Source of the DNA: Cladopsammia gracilis | Taxonomy: Eukaryota; Cnidaria; Anthozoa; Scleractinia; Dendrophylliidae | Reading direction: 5' to 3' | Assembly (NCBI GenBank): GCA_022457155.1 | Contig: JAJGOT010000323.1 | Location: forward strand, 204,501-268,500 | Length of the DNA: 64,000 bases | In this document: positions 1 through 11,631 of the stretch, one piece after another | Numbering within the stretch: position 1 is the stretch's first letter | Layout: each line of letters opens with the position of its first letter | Translations under genes and position numbers: made by a program | Notes under the pieces: model-generated | Databases searched by the model: none | The model's input: only the letters and a program-made list of their open reading frames with translations | Told to the model about the DNA's origin: nothing

Positions 1-400
1 AAAATGTTTGCGATGTTAAAAGGGCCATGTCACCTGTTTTAAGTATCACTTTGAAAAGCCATAACAGTCCAGTTTTGTTAACAAATACTCTACCAGTGCA
101 CAGAAAAAAGTATTCTTTATCTTTGGCTGCGGATGGTCAGGATGGAAATGGATTGCAACTTGAAAAAATTGGCCTCTTTTTACGTTTCTCCCAAGTTTCG
201 TGGAAAAATCGCAAAAAAAACTTATTATGGTTTGTTTTTCCTTGAAGAAATCACTTGATATTATCTTATTGGTGTTCTAAAAGCAATTTTATGTTTGAGC
301 AAAGGTACTTTGTCAACTATTTGTTGTATTTTGACCAAAACACAGTACAATCTGCATGACAACGCCCCTTTAAAGAAACCCCAATGTTAAGGAGATTGAA
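1..400 (+). repeat. Dispersed repeat, copy A (inverted relative to the copy at 24.1 kb)
   Basis: This AT-rich sequence matches, in reverse complement and with many substitutions, the block at 24100-24470. Shared landmarks are a segment reading GGAAATGGATTGCAACTTG followed by a run of A, and AAAACTGG followed by GACA near one edge. The short ORFs in it are not conserved between the two copies, so I treat it as a noncoding interspersed repeat of unknown class. Confidence 0.6.
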
Positions 401-501
401 AAACGCAAGATAAATAATTTTTACTAACTCTATTAAAATGCTCTTCACTGCATGGTTTACAACAATATGTGTTAAGATATAACCGTGAAGCGTAGCACTA
501 A

Positions 502-621
502 GGCCCAGTTCAAACGTCGAACTTCACATGTGCCGAACCTAATGCAAATTAGCAAGAACAATAGATTTTGCTCATTTGCATTAGGTTCGGCACATGTGAA
601 GTTCGACGTTTGAACCGGGCC
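502..621. mobile_element. 120-bp foldback MITE with TAA target duplication
   Basis: Two arms of about 50 bp form a near-perfect inverted repeat (GGCCCAGTTCAAACGTCG at the left, its complement at the right) around a short AT-rich loop. TAA lies directly outside both ends in the same orientation (499-501 and 622-624). A 3-bp TAA duplication fits PIF/Harbinger-type insertion, but no transposase is present, so the class is inferred. Confidence 0.7.
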
Positions 622-949
622 TAAGTGTTCAATGAATCGCAGCTACCTTACGTTTCTATTTCTTAGCAACTGCATCTGTTTACTAAGAAGTCTCGACAAT
701 GTTCTTCTCAAAGGCACAAAGCCATAATACAACGATAAACGCCTTTAAAATACTCAGGCGTTTTGTTAATTCAGCTTTAACACTTTCAAAACTATTTTTA
801 ATTGTTGCACAAAAATCTTGTTAAATTGTTCTTGTCTTTCTTGGCAATTCATTTACATTTACATTTACATGTATTAGGTCGGTAAAAACCGTTAGGTTAT
901 CACACCAACCGTAAAATATTCTCAAGGTATTGCCCTACGCGGCCTTTAT

Positions 950-1190
950 TTGCTAATGCTAATCATGGCGCATGGCCAGTTAAATGTGAAAAACTTAAAA
1001 GCTACCAGAATCTCGTTTGATGGGCGTGGCTCAAATGAATTTTCACCCCTAAGAGGTACCAATTCTAAAACAACACATGTCATATTCATGTCATTTTTTC
1101 GGCTCAATGCCCTAAAAAACATCGCGATAATTCTAACGGTAGTCATTTCAGAATTTAGTACCATAAAATTTGTCTCCTAAAAAGGTACCC
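950..1190. repeat. Dispersed repeat with GGTACC/CCTAAGAGG motifs; unoccupied relative of the repeat at 39.2-39.85 kb
   Basis: The block is the reverse complement of sequence on both sides of the MITE at 39293-39695. Landmarks are the paired CCCTAAGAGGTACC segment and ATCGCGATAATTCTAA. The MITE is absent here: the corresponding trinucleotide is AAC at 1135-1137 (GTT on the minus strand). It lies just downstream of the first vWA gene and may overlap its 3' UTR. Confidence 0.65.
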
Positions 1191-1216
1191 CAGGGACTGC
1201 TCTATTGGCGGAAAAC

Positions 1217-2931
1217 TCAGTGCTTAGCCGAGCTTAACATGCTATTCAGCCAGGAGCGCTTGATGTACTCCTTTATGATATGCCACGGTGGAATCAGCCT
1301 AACCACACTCAGAAGCCCTTTGACATCTTTGACGCGGTAAAGATGAGCGTCTGTGGAGCTCGCTAGGCTCACAATCTCTGAAATGCCCTTGAGGTAATTG
1401 CCCACCGCAATCACGAAGATTTGTGTTCCTGTGCTCTTGACCTGAAGCGCGCGGTACAGCGTCTTTTGTTTATCCACATTTGACTGACCGTCGGTGACAA
1501 TTAAAACACGCTTTCTGTACCCAGGTCGAGCGCCGCATTTGTGATTCAAAATGAGCTGTTTTCGGCATACATCAAGCGCGTCTTGAGTGTTTGTCATCCC
1601 CCTCTCAAAGGGTATCTTGCGCAGTTTGTGTACAGCACCGATTCTTGTGGTGAAATTAAAACGAACAGTCGCGCTTTGTGAGAATGAAATGGCTGCATAG
1701 CGTCTCTCTTTTTGTGCCTTGCCAGTGAGTAGCTCCAAGGCACGGAGCGTGTTTCTGTAGTCTCTGATCTTTATGGATCCAGAGGAGTCTATGATGAATA
1801 TCGCATCAAACTGTGCGTATGACTGTGTCGGTACAACCACAGACCTGCGATGTCTTCTTCTTATTTGTCGTATAACTCTCTCATCTATGCCCAAGAAGTA
1901 CTTCATTAGCTTGTCAGCTGTTTCTCGGGCGGGCGGAACTTTCTGGAATCCTGCAACATGGTAAAAACACTGTTAAAATATTTCACTCTTAAAACGTTTT
2001 GGAAAAATCCCAAGTTTTATTTCGCAAACTGTCGAAAACAAACAGATCCTGGATAGTTAAAAACGCAATTAGCATGAAGAATTTTTCAGTAAGGAACAGC
2101 TCAGTTGGGTATCGCATTAACGCCAAATTAACTGAATAGCGATGTTAGGCATAAGAGCTCTCATGCTGAGATTTGCTTCGTTGACACGCATCTTTGTTTA
2201 CTCAAAAAACTAACAAAGGAAATGCAAAGTTTTTATTGGATTCTTATTAAACCTTAAATTATCTTCATCCCGTTTGGTCTTTTACTGCGGTTAAAAAAGC
2301 TCTTAACCGATTTCCTGTTTAACTAAAGAGTGCCAAAACTCAGATTCAAGAAAAGTCCCAAATTTCATTTTGTAAAATATTGAAAAACAAATGGTACCAT
2401 GCAAAAGTACTGCTGAAGAGGTTTCATCTGAATGGTGACACCATAGGATTTCGTCCACAGACTCAAAAGTTAGAACTACACTACATGTCTGCATAATTGA
2501 CACTGGAAGCGAAAGGGTTAATGGAAAATACATTTCGCTGCGATTTTTTTATCTCAAGCGTCCACCCAAACAAAAGCCTCCTTTTCGGCATTTTAAACGA
2601 ATTCAAATACAGTAACTGCAACTATTTTTAGTTTAAAAAAAGAGACCACTTCTGTGAATACGTAAATTTAGTAAGGATTGTAGCACCACATTCAAGCAAT
2701 ATCAATATCATTGAAGTGAGTTCACGAATGGAAACGTCAGATTTGCGATGCAGATGGAGTCTATAGAACTGATATTCTCTTAGGAAGATACTTAAAATCG
2801 CTTTAGCTAGTCATTTAGTACTTACGTTCCCAGGGATCGTAGTTTACGATCTTAGTTCGTTCCCAGATATATCCGGAACAACTCCCTAACATAACAAGCG
2901 CTAAAGCCACAGTCGGCAACACTTTCCACAT
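1217..2931 (-). CDS. Secreted single-domain vWA protein 1, two exons
   Basis: Exon 1 is 2826-2931 and exon 2 is 1217-1950; together they encode 279 residues. The donor GTAAGT after 2826 and the acceptor TTGCAG before 1950 join in phase 1. The ATG at 2931 opens a typical signal peptide (MWKVLPTVALALVMLGSCSG). Next come a WERTK segment, a short pro-region and a basic stretch RRRHRR at residues 66-71, a furin-type cleavage site. The vWA domain fills the rest: MIDAS residues DSSGS at 90-94, the distal threonine in GMTNTQ and the aspartate in VTDGQSN. Such domains bind proteins through a metal ion, so an extracellular adhesive or matrix role is inferred. The paralogue at 15.3-17.3 kb has the same layout and intron phase. 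A longer start (ATG at 3012) would put a non-signal leader first and is less likely. Confidence 0.88.
2290..2530 (-). repeat. Single copy of the 88-bp-unit interspersed element, inside the vWA1 intron
   Basis: Reverse-complement copy of the element seen at 7080-7680, 18190-18420 and 22240-22455. It carries one unit with the TTCTAACTTTTGAGT motif and ends in a segment related to GGGTTAA. It lies wholly inside the intron 1951-2825 of the first vWA gene. Confidence 0.75.
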
Positions 2932-3299
2932 TCTAAGGGTGTGTTTCAAGACTTGTTCTTCCCGCTGAATAAGGCAACTGGTCAACTGGCGGAAAATTTT
3001 GAAGGGCCTCAACCTTTGAAGGGGCGGACAACTTGCCCTTTTGTGATTTACGCTAAGCCTTTTATCGTTTTCGTCGACACTTCTGGAAGTTATTATGTCA
3101 GCGTGTTAAATATTCACTGTAGTGGGTGGGTAAGAAAAGTCTGGAGCTTTTAGACGTGCCAGATGGCAGGGATAAAGGCAAAGTTCTGCCTCAGTAAACG
3201 TATCCAAATTAATTATCTTGTATCTTTCTAAGAAAACTTGAGAAATTGAATGCAGATGCTGGCCTAAATTGTATAGTTTCCTGAGTATGGCAAAAATCA

Positions 3300-3760
3300 T
3301 ACTTCGAGAAATGTCTTAAGTTTTGTTTTGTGTCAAAATAATGAAAAGCAAACAGGACCAAAGAAAAATATTTAAGAGATCACATTGTGAGATTCAAAAG
3401 TTAGAACCACCTTGCACAGAGTCACGGGAAAGTAGTGCTCAGTAGCGATCGTTTCGGAATGGTCACACTTTAGGATTCTTCCACAGACTCAAAGAGTTAG
3501 AACCAAATTGTACAGCATAATAAACAGTACAACAGGAAAGTACTGCTCAGTAGCTTTGAATTCATTTGAATGATCACAGTTAAGGGTTTCGTCCTCAGAC
3601 TCAAAAGTTAGAACCGCCTTGTACAGCGTAATAAACGGCACCAAGGGAAAGTACTTACTTTCGAAAGTTAGAACCAGTACAACAGGAGAGTGACTTTCAT
3701 TCGAAAAGTCACACTTTCGGTTTTCATTCATTAACTCAAAAGTTAAACCATTTTGTACGA
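3300..3760 (-). repeat. Degenerate array of the same 88-bp unit
   Basis: Several diverged units read on the minus strand, each keeping CTAACTTTTGAG-like and AGTACTTTCC-like segments, with internal deletions. Older than the homogeneous array at 7080-7607. The short ORFs here are products of the repeat. Confidence 0.6.
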
Positions 3761-3989
3761 GGCAATAAAGAAAATAAAGAGTTAATACGTGGCTTTATTT
3801 AATACTTATAGCAATATACGTCCATCGATGTGCTTAAAAGCTGCCCCCCACCCCGAGAACTATGTCTTTGTTGATACGCAAATACACTTGCCCTTGCCCT
3901 AGATACCAGAGGTTCTTTCGTAAAAAGCCGACGAGGCGTGTAATATGATAATACGAGAGAGATGAGAGCGCGAGAAAAAATACACTCGG

Positions 3990-5930
3990 AAAAAACCGTC
4001 AAAATTCGAGAAAGCGTCGGAATTCGAGAGTTCTAGATAGACAGTAGTCAGTCGCCATATAACCGACAGTATCCCAGGGAAACGGGTCTTTGTTAAACTA
4101 AGGAAATAATAGAACCGTACTTTAATAGAAACTAGTACAATATTCATTTAAAATGGCAGTAATAATACATTTATTTTTCTGACATAAATGCACTTTTTAT
4201 TTCAACTGCAGAGTTGAGACCAGAGATCAGCTTATCGAGGCACGTATAAATACCTCAGTACGCACATGATCTCACCAAAACAGTTCTAGTATTTTCGAAC
4301 AGTGTTGTTTGTTTGTACTTTAAGACTATTTCTGCCTGGCTGCACACATTTATGTTTGGTCTACTTTTCGTCTGGTTGTTTATAACTTTTAAAGCTCGGC
4401 TATCATATCATCCTTAGCAAATATCAGTTTGTGAACTACTTCGTCTGCACATTGTCCTGCATTGGGGTTAAACGATATCACAGATTATACTCAACCACTG
4501 TTTAAGTATGATAAATCTTGTTTTCTATATAACACGACATGTTTTTTCCCGTGTCTAATTGTGTTTGTGTGATCTCATCCGTCTTGTTAGCTTCACGACA
4601 CTGCATGCATGAACCTGCACGTTATACAAAGCTTCGACTTTTCTTTTTCAATTCTCCTATTTTTCCACTCCAACTGAATACAGCTGTTTGTAATAATATA
4701 TTGTTTCCCAACTTTAACCAAAGTTTTCTAAATTATACAGCTAATTATCCTAAACCTTAAAATAACAAAGTGGTTATCCAGGCGGGTGGTGATAGCGTTT
4801 TTAGTAAATTGAAATAAGAAAAAATGTTCAAATTGCGGATAATTATATTCAGTACGTTCGAGATGTTCGGACGCCTACGAAATCCTTTGAAAAGAAGAAA
4901 AAGGAAAAAAAAAGGAAAAAAAAATAACGAATTCTACAGCTTTGGTGACGCCATTAAAGATGGCAGGCTGATACTCTTTTTCGGGAAGCGCTGAATATTT
5001 CATGCCTTTTAATGTAAAATATTCAGTGTATTTTTTTAAACTGATCGTGTTGCTCAAATTCATTATTAATTCTTAAATACTTCGACAGTCCAACAACGCT
5101 GGCTACTATTAACCTTGTGCCGTATCGGCGTATGATTACATTTTCCAAGTTGTAATCTTACTCTTGAAGCTAAACAACATGCAGAAGGGTTTTCTCTGTG
5201 CTCGGCTTTTTTTATTTATTTATTTTTTTTATCAGTGTCGTAATCTCATTAGCAGTCACTTTTAAGTTAAGATATAAATAAGATAGCTTCTTATCAGTTG
5301 TTGTCATATCATATGAGACTAATGACACATTGCTGTGTGCTTGAAATGAGCCAAAAATCCTTGCTAAACTAGATTAATCTTGAGAGCATACATTGGTGCA
5401 TTATCAAGGCTATAATTTTAAAATAGCTTGACAAATAAGACAAAACACACAATCGAAAGACTGTATCCTATTTCACCCATTACCGAAACGGTTTTCGTTC
5501 GCGTGCTTTCTCTAATCCATCGACACTATGGGGTAGCTTTTGTCTTCTGTTTTTCTCGTATAATCCTTCTTTTCAACACGACAGATAAACAAGTTTGTAA
5601 AGTTTGGTGTTTCCTTTAAAAGTCATACCCTATTTCACGTCACAATATACCGCGCTAAAACAGCCCAAAGTGCTGAAAGTGGTGGTTTTTGGCGAAACAT
5701 GCCTCGTTTACTTTTAGCATCTACAGGATCAGAATGGCAAAAGCACCACCCACTAATAGTTGATCTTGAACATCACTCAGTTTTGTGGCTCTTGCGGGTT
5801 GTGTATGAGCAACCATCGCCCCAGCCCGGGTTGATGACAGGTGTTTTTGTGTATAAAAATAGTATATGGAAGAAAAACAAATCATTAAGTATTAAATGAT
5901 GCAGATCTTGGTCCAAATTCCTTTAAAGCC
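3990..5930. repeat. Noncoding segmental duplication, left copy
   Basis: Order and sequence of many landmarks match the block at 6710-8900 in direct orientation: GAGAGTTCTAGATAG, GGGAAACGG(G/T)TCTTTGTTAAA, CTGGTTGTTTA, CAAAGTGGTTATCCAG, GTACGTTCGAGATG, TTTCGTTCGCGTGC and CAGATCTTGGT. The copies differ by substitutions and indels. I see no conserved reading frame, so the content of the duplicated block is unknown; a noncoding transcript or a lost gene is possible. Confidence 0.7.
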
Positions 5931-6250
5931 GCCGTTTTTTTTAATGTTTTATTGCCACCCACCAAGACGGCATCTATTAATCGGCGAAACTGCCTGTTTA
6001 TACACATAAGCTCTGAATGAGTGGTTGATTCTTTACTTCTCAGTGGAAAATTTCAGTTTTCGTTCTTCCCTGATTTCAACCAGTCCCTGTTACACACGAT
6101 TGGATTTCCAGTGAAGTAGCTTGTGTTTATTCAGTAATAAAGTAAACTTGGTGACATTTTTCTAGCATCTTCACTCTTCGTAAACAGCAAAGTACTGCTT
6201 AATAGCTTTTATTCGAAAAGTCACAATATAAGTTTTCGGTAGAGTCTACC

Positions 6251-6564
6251 TTCTATAGCTCAGAAGGAGGTCGGAAACTTACTGAGAATTATATAACGTA
6301 ATGTCGACACTTGGAATTTTATTTTCAATAAATTTTGAAGTGTAAAAAAGAAAATCTAAAATCCCCACTCAGGATTGAACCTGTGACCTCAGCTAGGCTT
6401 AGGCTTACATAGCCTACCGTACCACTGTACCACCTAGCTTCTCGGGTTGCTTAGTCCTAAATTTAACTATATAAACTGCTACCCCTAACCTCAACTGCAA
6501 GCTAACCAGTTACTCTGTTATATAAGTCTCAATAAGGTGTCCGACCTCCTTCTGAGCTATGGAA
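6251..6564 (-). mobile_element. TIR-bounded element with internal tRNA-like pol III promoter, copy 1
   Basis: The ends form a 25-bp inverted repeat (6251-6275 with 6540-6564, reading CTATAGCTCAGAAGGAGGTC inward), followed by a second inverted repeat that includes GAG.(A/C)TTATATAAC. Inside, on the minus strand, are an A-box-like TGGTACAGTGG (complement of 6422-6432) and a B-box GGTTCAATCC (complement of 6372-6381), spaced as in a tRNA. The tRNA fold looks degenerate, so this is SINE-like rather than a functional tRNA. It interrupts a diverged 88-bp unit. Copy 2 is at 14348-14618. Confidence 0.75.
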
Positions 6565-6709
6565 TCTAGCAATTTCCTAAGTTTTCATCCACAAATTCAA
6601 AGGACAAAACCATTTGGTTCTGGTAGGTAACGAGTTAGTAAGTGACTTCACTAGACTTATAAATACCTATAGCATAACTCGATTGTAAACTTCCGCTAAC
6701 TCGAACACT

Positions 6710-8900
6710 CAAACGAAAACAAAACTTATTCGAGAAAGAGAAAGTTCTAGATAGTCTAGATAGGCAAAAGTAAATTACTAATGAGAAAAAAGGGAAACGG
6801 TTCTTTGTTAAAACCAAGAGAACATTTATGCTCTCTTGTTAAAACCAATTACTGTGTTATTTTCTGGCTGTGTTCTATTGTTTTTTGTTTACTTTTCATC
6901 TGGTTGTTTACAACTTACAACAGCGCTGCCATCATATCGTCCGGAGCAAATATCATTCTTTATTCTTAATTCTTCTCATTGATGTGAGGATTACTTCGTC
7001 TGTAGGAAAGAGAGGCCTCTCAATGGGGTTTACCCTTTTAATCCAAGCGTCAATAAACAAATGGAGACATGTTGTGAAGTTCTAACTTTTGAGTCGCTCG
7101 ACGAAATCCTGTGGTGTGACCATTCAAATGAAACCTCTTCGGCAGTACTTTTGCATGGTAACATTTGTTCTAACTTTTGAGTCTGTTGATGAAATCCTAT
7201 GGTGTGACCATTCAAATGAAACCTCTTCAGCAGTACTTTTGCATGGTACCATTTGTTCTAACTTTTGAGTCTGTTGATGAAATCCTATGGTGTGACCATT
7301 CAAATGAAACCTCTTCAGCAGTACTTTTGCATGGTACCATTTGTTCTAACTTTTGAGTTCGTTGATGAAATCCTATGGTGTGACCATCCAAATGAAACCT
7401 CTTCAGCAGTACTTTTGCATGGTACCATTTGTTCTAACTTTTGAGTCTGTTGATGAAATCCTGTAGTGTGACCATTCAAATGAAACCTCTTCAGCAGTAC
7501 TTTTGCATGGTACCATTTGTTCTAACTTTTGAGTTCGTTTATGAAATCCTATGGTGTGACCATTCAAATGAAACCTCTTTGGCAGTTCTTTTGCATGGTG
7601 CCATTTGTTTTTTAATATTTTACAAAATGAAATTTGGGATTTTTCATTATTTTTGATATTTGGTACTCTTAGGAGTTGAAGGGTTAAACAATATCTCAGA
7701 TCAGTAATTAATCATCCTGCATCTACAATAGCAAAGTGGTTATCCAGATAAATGTTTAAATTGCGAGTAATTAAATTCGGTACGTTCGAGATGCTCGGAC
7801 GCCCACGCAATGGATGACCTTACATTTGTATATTCCAGTAATAGAAGAAGTAAAAAAAATAATAACGAAGTCTACAGGTTTGGTAACTCTATTGAAGATG
7901 GCAGGCCAATACCCTTTTGTCGGGAAGCACTGAGCCGCCATCATCCATTTTATTTCATGCCTTCTAATTTGTTTTGAATGTAAAATATTTAGTGAATTTT
8001 TTAATTGATCGTGTTGCTTAAATTCATTATTAGTTTTTAAATACTTCGACAGTCCAACAACGCTGGCTAAAATTAACCTTGTGCCATGGCGGAGATGTAC
8101 TCTTGTCACTACCAAGTCGTGTTAGTGTACGATTACAAATTTCCAAGTTGTTATCTACAAACGTAAACTTAAAGCTAAATAACGTGCAGAAGGGTTTCTC
8201 TGTGCTTGATTTTTTGATAAGATTACTGTCGTAATCTCATTAGCAGCCACTTTTATTTCTATTTGCTTTGTACTTATCACAGTGTGATAAATTTCTTATC
8301 AGTTGTTATCAGATCATGTGAGACAAATGTCACTTGACTTTGTGCTTGAATCTTCAATGTTAAAACCCCCTCCTTTAAATAATTACGTAGATTAATCCTG
8401 GGAGCATTGGCGGATTATGAAAACTATCATTAAAGAATAACTTGTGAAATTAGACGAAACGCGCAATTGCAAAACTCAGCAAGGAACAATTATTTTAGTA
8501 ACAGGTATTCTATTTCAGCCATGCGGACCGTGCCGATTTTCGTTCGCGTGCTTTCTCTAATGAGTAATCCATTAACACTTTGGGGTAGCTGTTGTTTATT
8601 CGTGGAAGATAATTCCTGCTTTTCAACACGGCAGATAAGCAAATTTGTAAAGTTTTGAATCAATTTCTATTATATTCACACCACAAACCAATATCCGACT
8701 AAAACAGGGCAAAATAGTGATACCATTTGGTGCTACATACCCAATGCATTATATTTTACTATGTAAGAGTAACTCCCTCCTGTCACCCAGCCTGGGTTGA
8801 AGACATGTGTTTTTGTTTCTAACATAGTCTGATCATTAAAACTAAATCAATGATACAGATCTTGGTTCAAATTCCTTTGCATCCGCCTGTTTTTAACTGG
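6710..8900. repeat. Noncoding segmental duplication, right copy
   Basis: Direct-orientation partner of 3990-5930. The ~2.5-3.0 kb offset grows after 7080 because this copy contains the 88-bp array at 7080-7607. The reading frames in it (for example minus strand 7771-8115) are not shared with the left copy, so no gene is called. Confidence 0.7.
7080..7607 (+). repeat. Tandem array: six units of exactly 88 bp
   Basis: The motif TTCTAACTTTTGAGT starts at 7080, 7168, 7256, 7344, 7432 and 7520, a spacing of exactly 88 bp each time. Units contain GTGTGACCATTCAAATGAAA and GCAGTACTTTTGCATGGTA and differ by only a few substitutions. The array is followed by the 3' part of the parent interspersed element, ending near GGGTTAA at about 7686. 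Exact length with few indels suggests recent expansion or homogenisation. Confidence 0.95.
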
Positions 8901-9147
8901 TATCCAATAAGATCGGATCTTTTTAGGAGCGAAATTTCTTTTTTATATAAATATATAAGTTCTGAACTATACGTTGATTTATTTTATTCTACGACTGGGA
9001 AATTCTATTTTTCTTCCTTGGTTAAATCTCGAATCTTTTTTACGAGTGAAAAACGCTCTGAATGATGATTTCAGTCAGTGGTTGTATCATCGGCCCACTT
9101 CTTTAATTAATGTAAAATATCTTGTATTTATTTTGTACGTGGTTGTA

Positions 9148-9306
9148 GCCTGTTCCAGGCGTTCAGATAGTGGGGAAAGCGCGAAAAGTTGGGGAAGGCA
9201 CGAAGAAAAGCGAGCGAAAAAAATGCGGAGAGACGAGCTCGCTTTTCTTCGCGCCTTAACCCCAACTATTCGCGCTTTCCCCACTATCTGAACGCCTGGA
9301 ACAGGC
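9148..9306. repeat. Foldback repeat starting GCCTGTTCCAGGCGTTCAG
   Basis: Long near-perfect inverted repeat around a GA-rich centre. The outer arm GCCTGTTCCAGGCGTTCAGA has partial relatives at 21880-21915 and 30890-30920. The apparent 191-codon minus-strand ORF at 9087-9662 runs through this hairpin and is not believed. No clean target duplication is visible. Confidence 0.8.
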
Positions 9307-9611
9307 GAATGTGGTAGAGGAAACCTTGGTGATACTTTTCTAGTGGCTTCACCGGTAGAAGAAAACACGAGTGGATTTGCGTTTGTGCGGGACCCGCCGC
9401 TGGGAGATAATTGAACCGGAAGTATTATACTGTAGTGACTCGTGCCAAATGGAGTTTTTAGGTGCCAAAGAAAAGACTCGATTTCTTTCGAAAACAAGAG
9501 GCTACACTGGTAGCCTATACTCAAGCGCTTACATAAGAACGTTTTACGGTTTATTTTAAATGGGTCACTCACCCCTTCCCCCTCAACGAATTTTGCGTGA
9601 CACACTAAAGA

Positions 9612-9848
9612 ACACGCAGATTTTGCGCTTCGTTGTTTACGAATGGTTATTAAATTTGACAATTCGTCAGGGGGGACCGAATTGACTTAACCGTATGCTT
9701 GACATACAATTGGCGAATGCTCACAAACAATGGCTCCATTGGAGCATATATGCCTGAGAACTACACCCCAGGGTATGGTGTTACCCCCCTGACGAATTGT
9801 CATATTTCATTACCATTCGTAAACAACGAAGCCTAAAACTCTGTGTGC
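9612..9848. mobile_element. Inverted-repeat element with ~64-bp arms
   Basis: Left arm 9612-9676 and right arm 9785-9848 are complementary, with shared core CTTCGTTGTTTACGAATGGT and ACAATTCGTCAGGGGGG at the inner ends. The ~110-bp centre is unrelated to the arms. Likely a MITE or two inverted solo ends; no ORF. Confidence 0.7.
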
Positions 9849-10720
9849 AAGACCATAGGGCGAATGCCGCAGTTTCGACAACTTGCTTATCAACCAGGAA
9901 AACACCTAGAATGACCAAAAACTGGTTCGTAAGTTTCACCAATACTACCAGTTTCTTGTCGTTATATGTTTTAGGAGGAAATAATATATAATCTCGGTAA
10001 AATTAAGAGCAGAGCAATATTACATATTTAGCGCGTTTTCGCCATGTGTGTTGGTCTAAAGACTAAGTCAGTAAATTTTAATGGTTTGTAACATTCGCAA
10101 TCGAACTTGCTGTAAGATATAATGCATGCCTATACAACATATTCTTGGTGTTGAGTGTCCATGATTATTATTTTTCGAGGCGCAATAAATATTTATTTCA
10201 CCTCGGGTGGAAATAAGCTCCTAAGTTGACGGCATTTCTGTTGCAGCGTTTCTGTCCGACGATTTTTTTTGTAATTTGGCCACATTCTAGACAATATCAA
10301 AGGAAGTCCATTCGCAAATTTTTGAGCCAAATAAAACGGACCAATGTTTTTCTAGGAGGGCCTCAATATGAAATGAGGGGTTTGCGCAAATCCAGATTTT
10401 GGCTCCTGTACTTATTTCGAAGAAAATCGGTTCATATTTGTTAATCCATGCTTCATTCAACTAGGAGATACTAAAAGAATTATTGCAATAGAGTAAAAAA
10501 CGAAGTTATGACCAAAAGTTTGCCGTTGCGAAATTGCATCCAGGTCACAGGTGAGCGCATTTTGCATTTCGAGCGAGTCACCTTAAAAACAAAAAAAAAA
10601 AAAAATCTACTGCAGTTACAACTCCTATGGTGCCGTTACTTACGGAATTGTATGGGATAGAATTGTGTGAGAGTTCTCTCGCGGTACGTTTTCGTGCGCA
10701 GTCGGGCCTGCCGAAAATAT

Positions 10721-11218
10721 ACCTTATTATAGGAAATTAACGCTCCTGTAAATTAAGGAATTTGAAATTAACGCGACTTAAATTAACGCGAATTGGAGGG
10801 AAAATTTCTTTCGAATAAAGGAAATTAACGCGAGAGAGGGGGCAAATTTTCAAAATGAAGAAAATTAACGCGATTATTGATGTATCTAAAGATATTTTGG
10901 CTGACTGTATAGTACAAAAAATAAAAACGGATGTCGATAACCGCTCTTCTGAAAGCAAGAATGAATTGGCAATATTGCAGATAACATATCTTTAAGGCTT
11001 GAAAAATATTGTGCAGAAAAGAGGTTATTGTTTCCTAGTTGCTATATGTGTTCGGACAATATCCAGAATTTGGGGTGAAATTAAGGTCTCGGAAGTGAAC
11101 GCTCCACTTAAATAATGTCGCGGAAATTAACGCTCACAATAATTAACGCGACTTAAATTAACGCGAATTTTGAGAATTCGCGTTAATTTCATGGAGCGTT
11201 AATTTCCTATAATAAGGT
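10721..11218. mobile_element. 498-bp TIR element rich in the motif TTAACGCG
   Basis: Ends read ACCTTATTATAGGAAATTAA inward and are perfect inverted repeats. Just inside both ends the motif AATTAACGC(G/T) is repeated several times, an arrangement typical of subterminal transposase-binding sites. The middle has no supported coding frame. Target duplication unclear. Confidence 0.75.
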
Positions 11219-11631
11219 AAGAGACATCAGAGGCGTGTAATATGAGAGATAAAAGAGCGCGCGAAAAAGCCTCTGGCACCCTGTGTATGAGATAGAGACT
11301 AGATAGGGTATATAGGGTCAGTTCAAGCACTTTCTGAAGTCCATTGAGCTCATGTATTCAGGAGAACACACTTCAAGTTATTATGTTATAGTTTTCTATT
11401 CTGCTTTCTTTGAAAGATAACTTAAATGTACTTACATTACCGGTTACTTACTATCTTATTGCTTTAGCGTCACTCCAGATTAGCTTTTACTCGTGATTTT
11501 ATTATGGGTACAATACTACAAGTCAAACCGATAAACTTGTGTACGCAACTTATAAAGTAAACGAGTTTAAGTTGTTTTTAAGACACAACAACTTTTAAAC
11601 ACGTATCATAGCTTTGCCCTGCATGTGAATT

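Noticed and set aside
6361..6445. Functional tRNA gene on the minus strand
   Set aside because: A/B boxes fit but the cloverleaf is degenerate and the same sequence is repeated at 14.4 kb inside a mobile element.
7080..7607. CRISPR-like array
   Set aside because: The whole 88-bp unit repeats without unique spacers, and the genome is clearly eukaryotic.
7771..8115. 114-codon minus ORF
   Set aside because: Not conserved in the duplicated block at 4.8-5.1 kb, which would be expected of a real gene.
9087..9662. 191-codon minus-strand ORF
   Set aside because: It runs through the foldback 9148-9306 and part of another inverted repeat; no domain and both arms translate.
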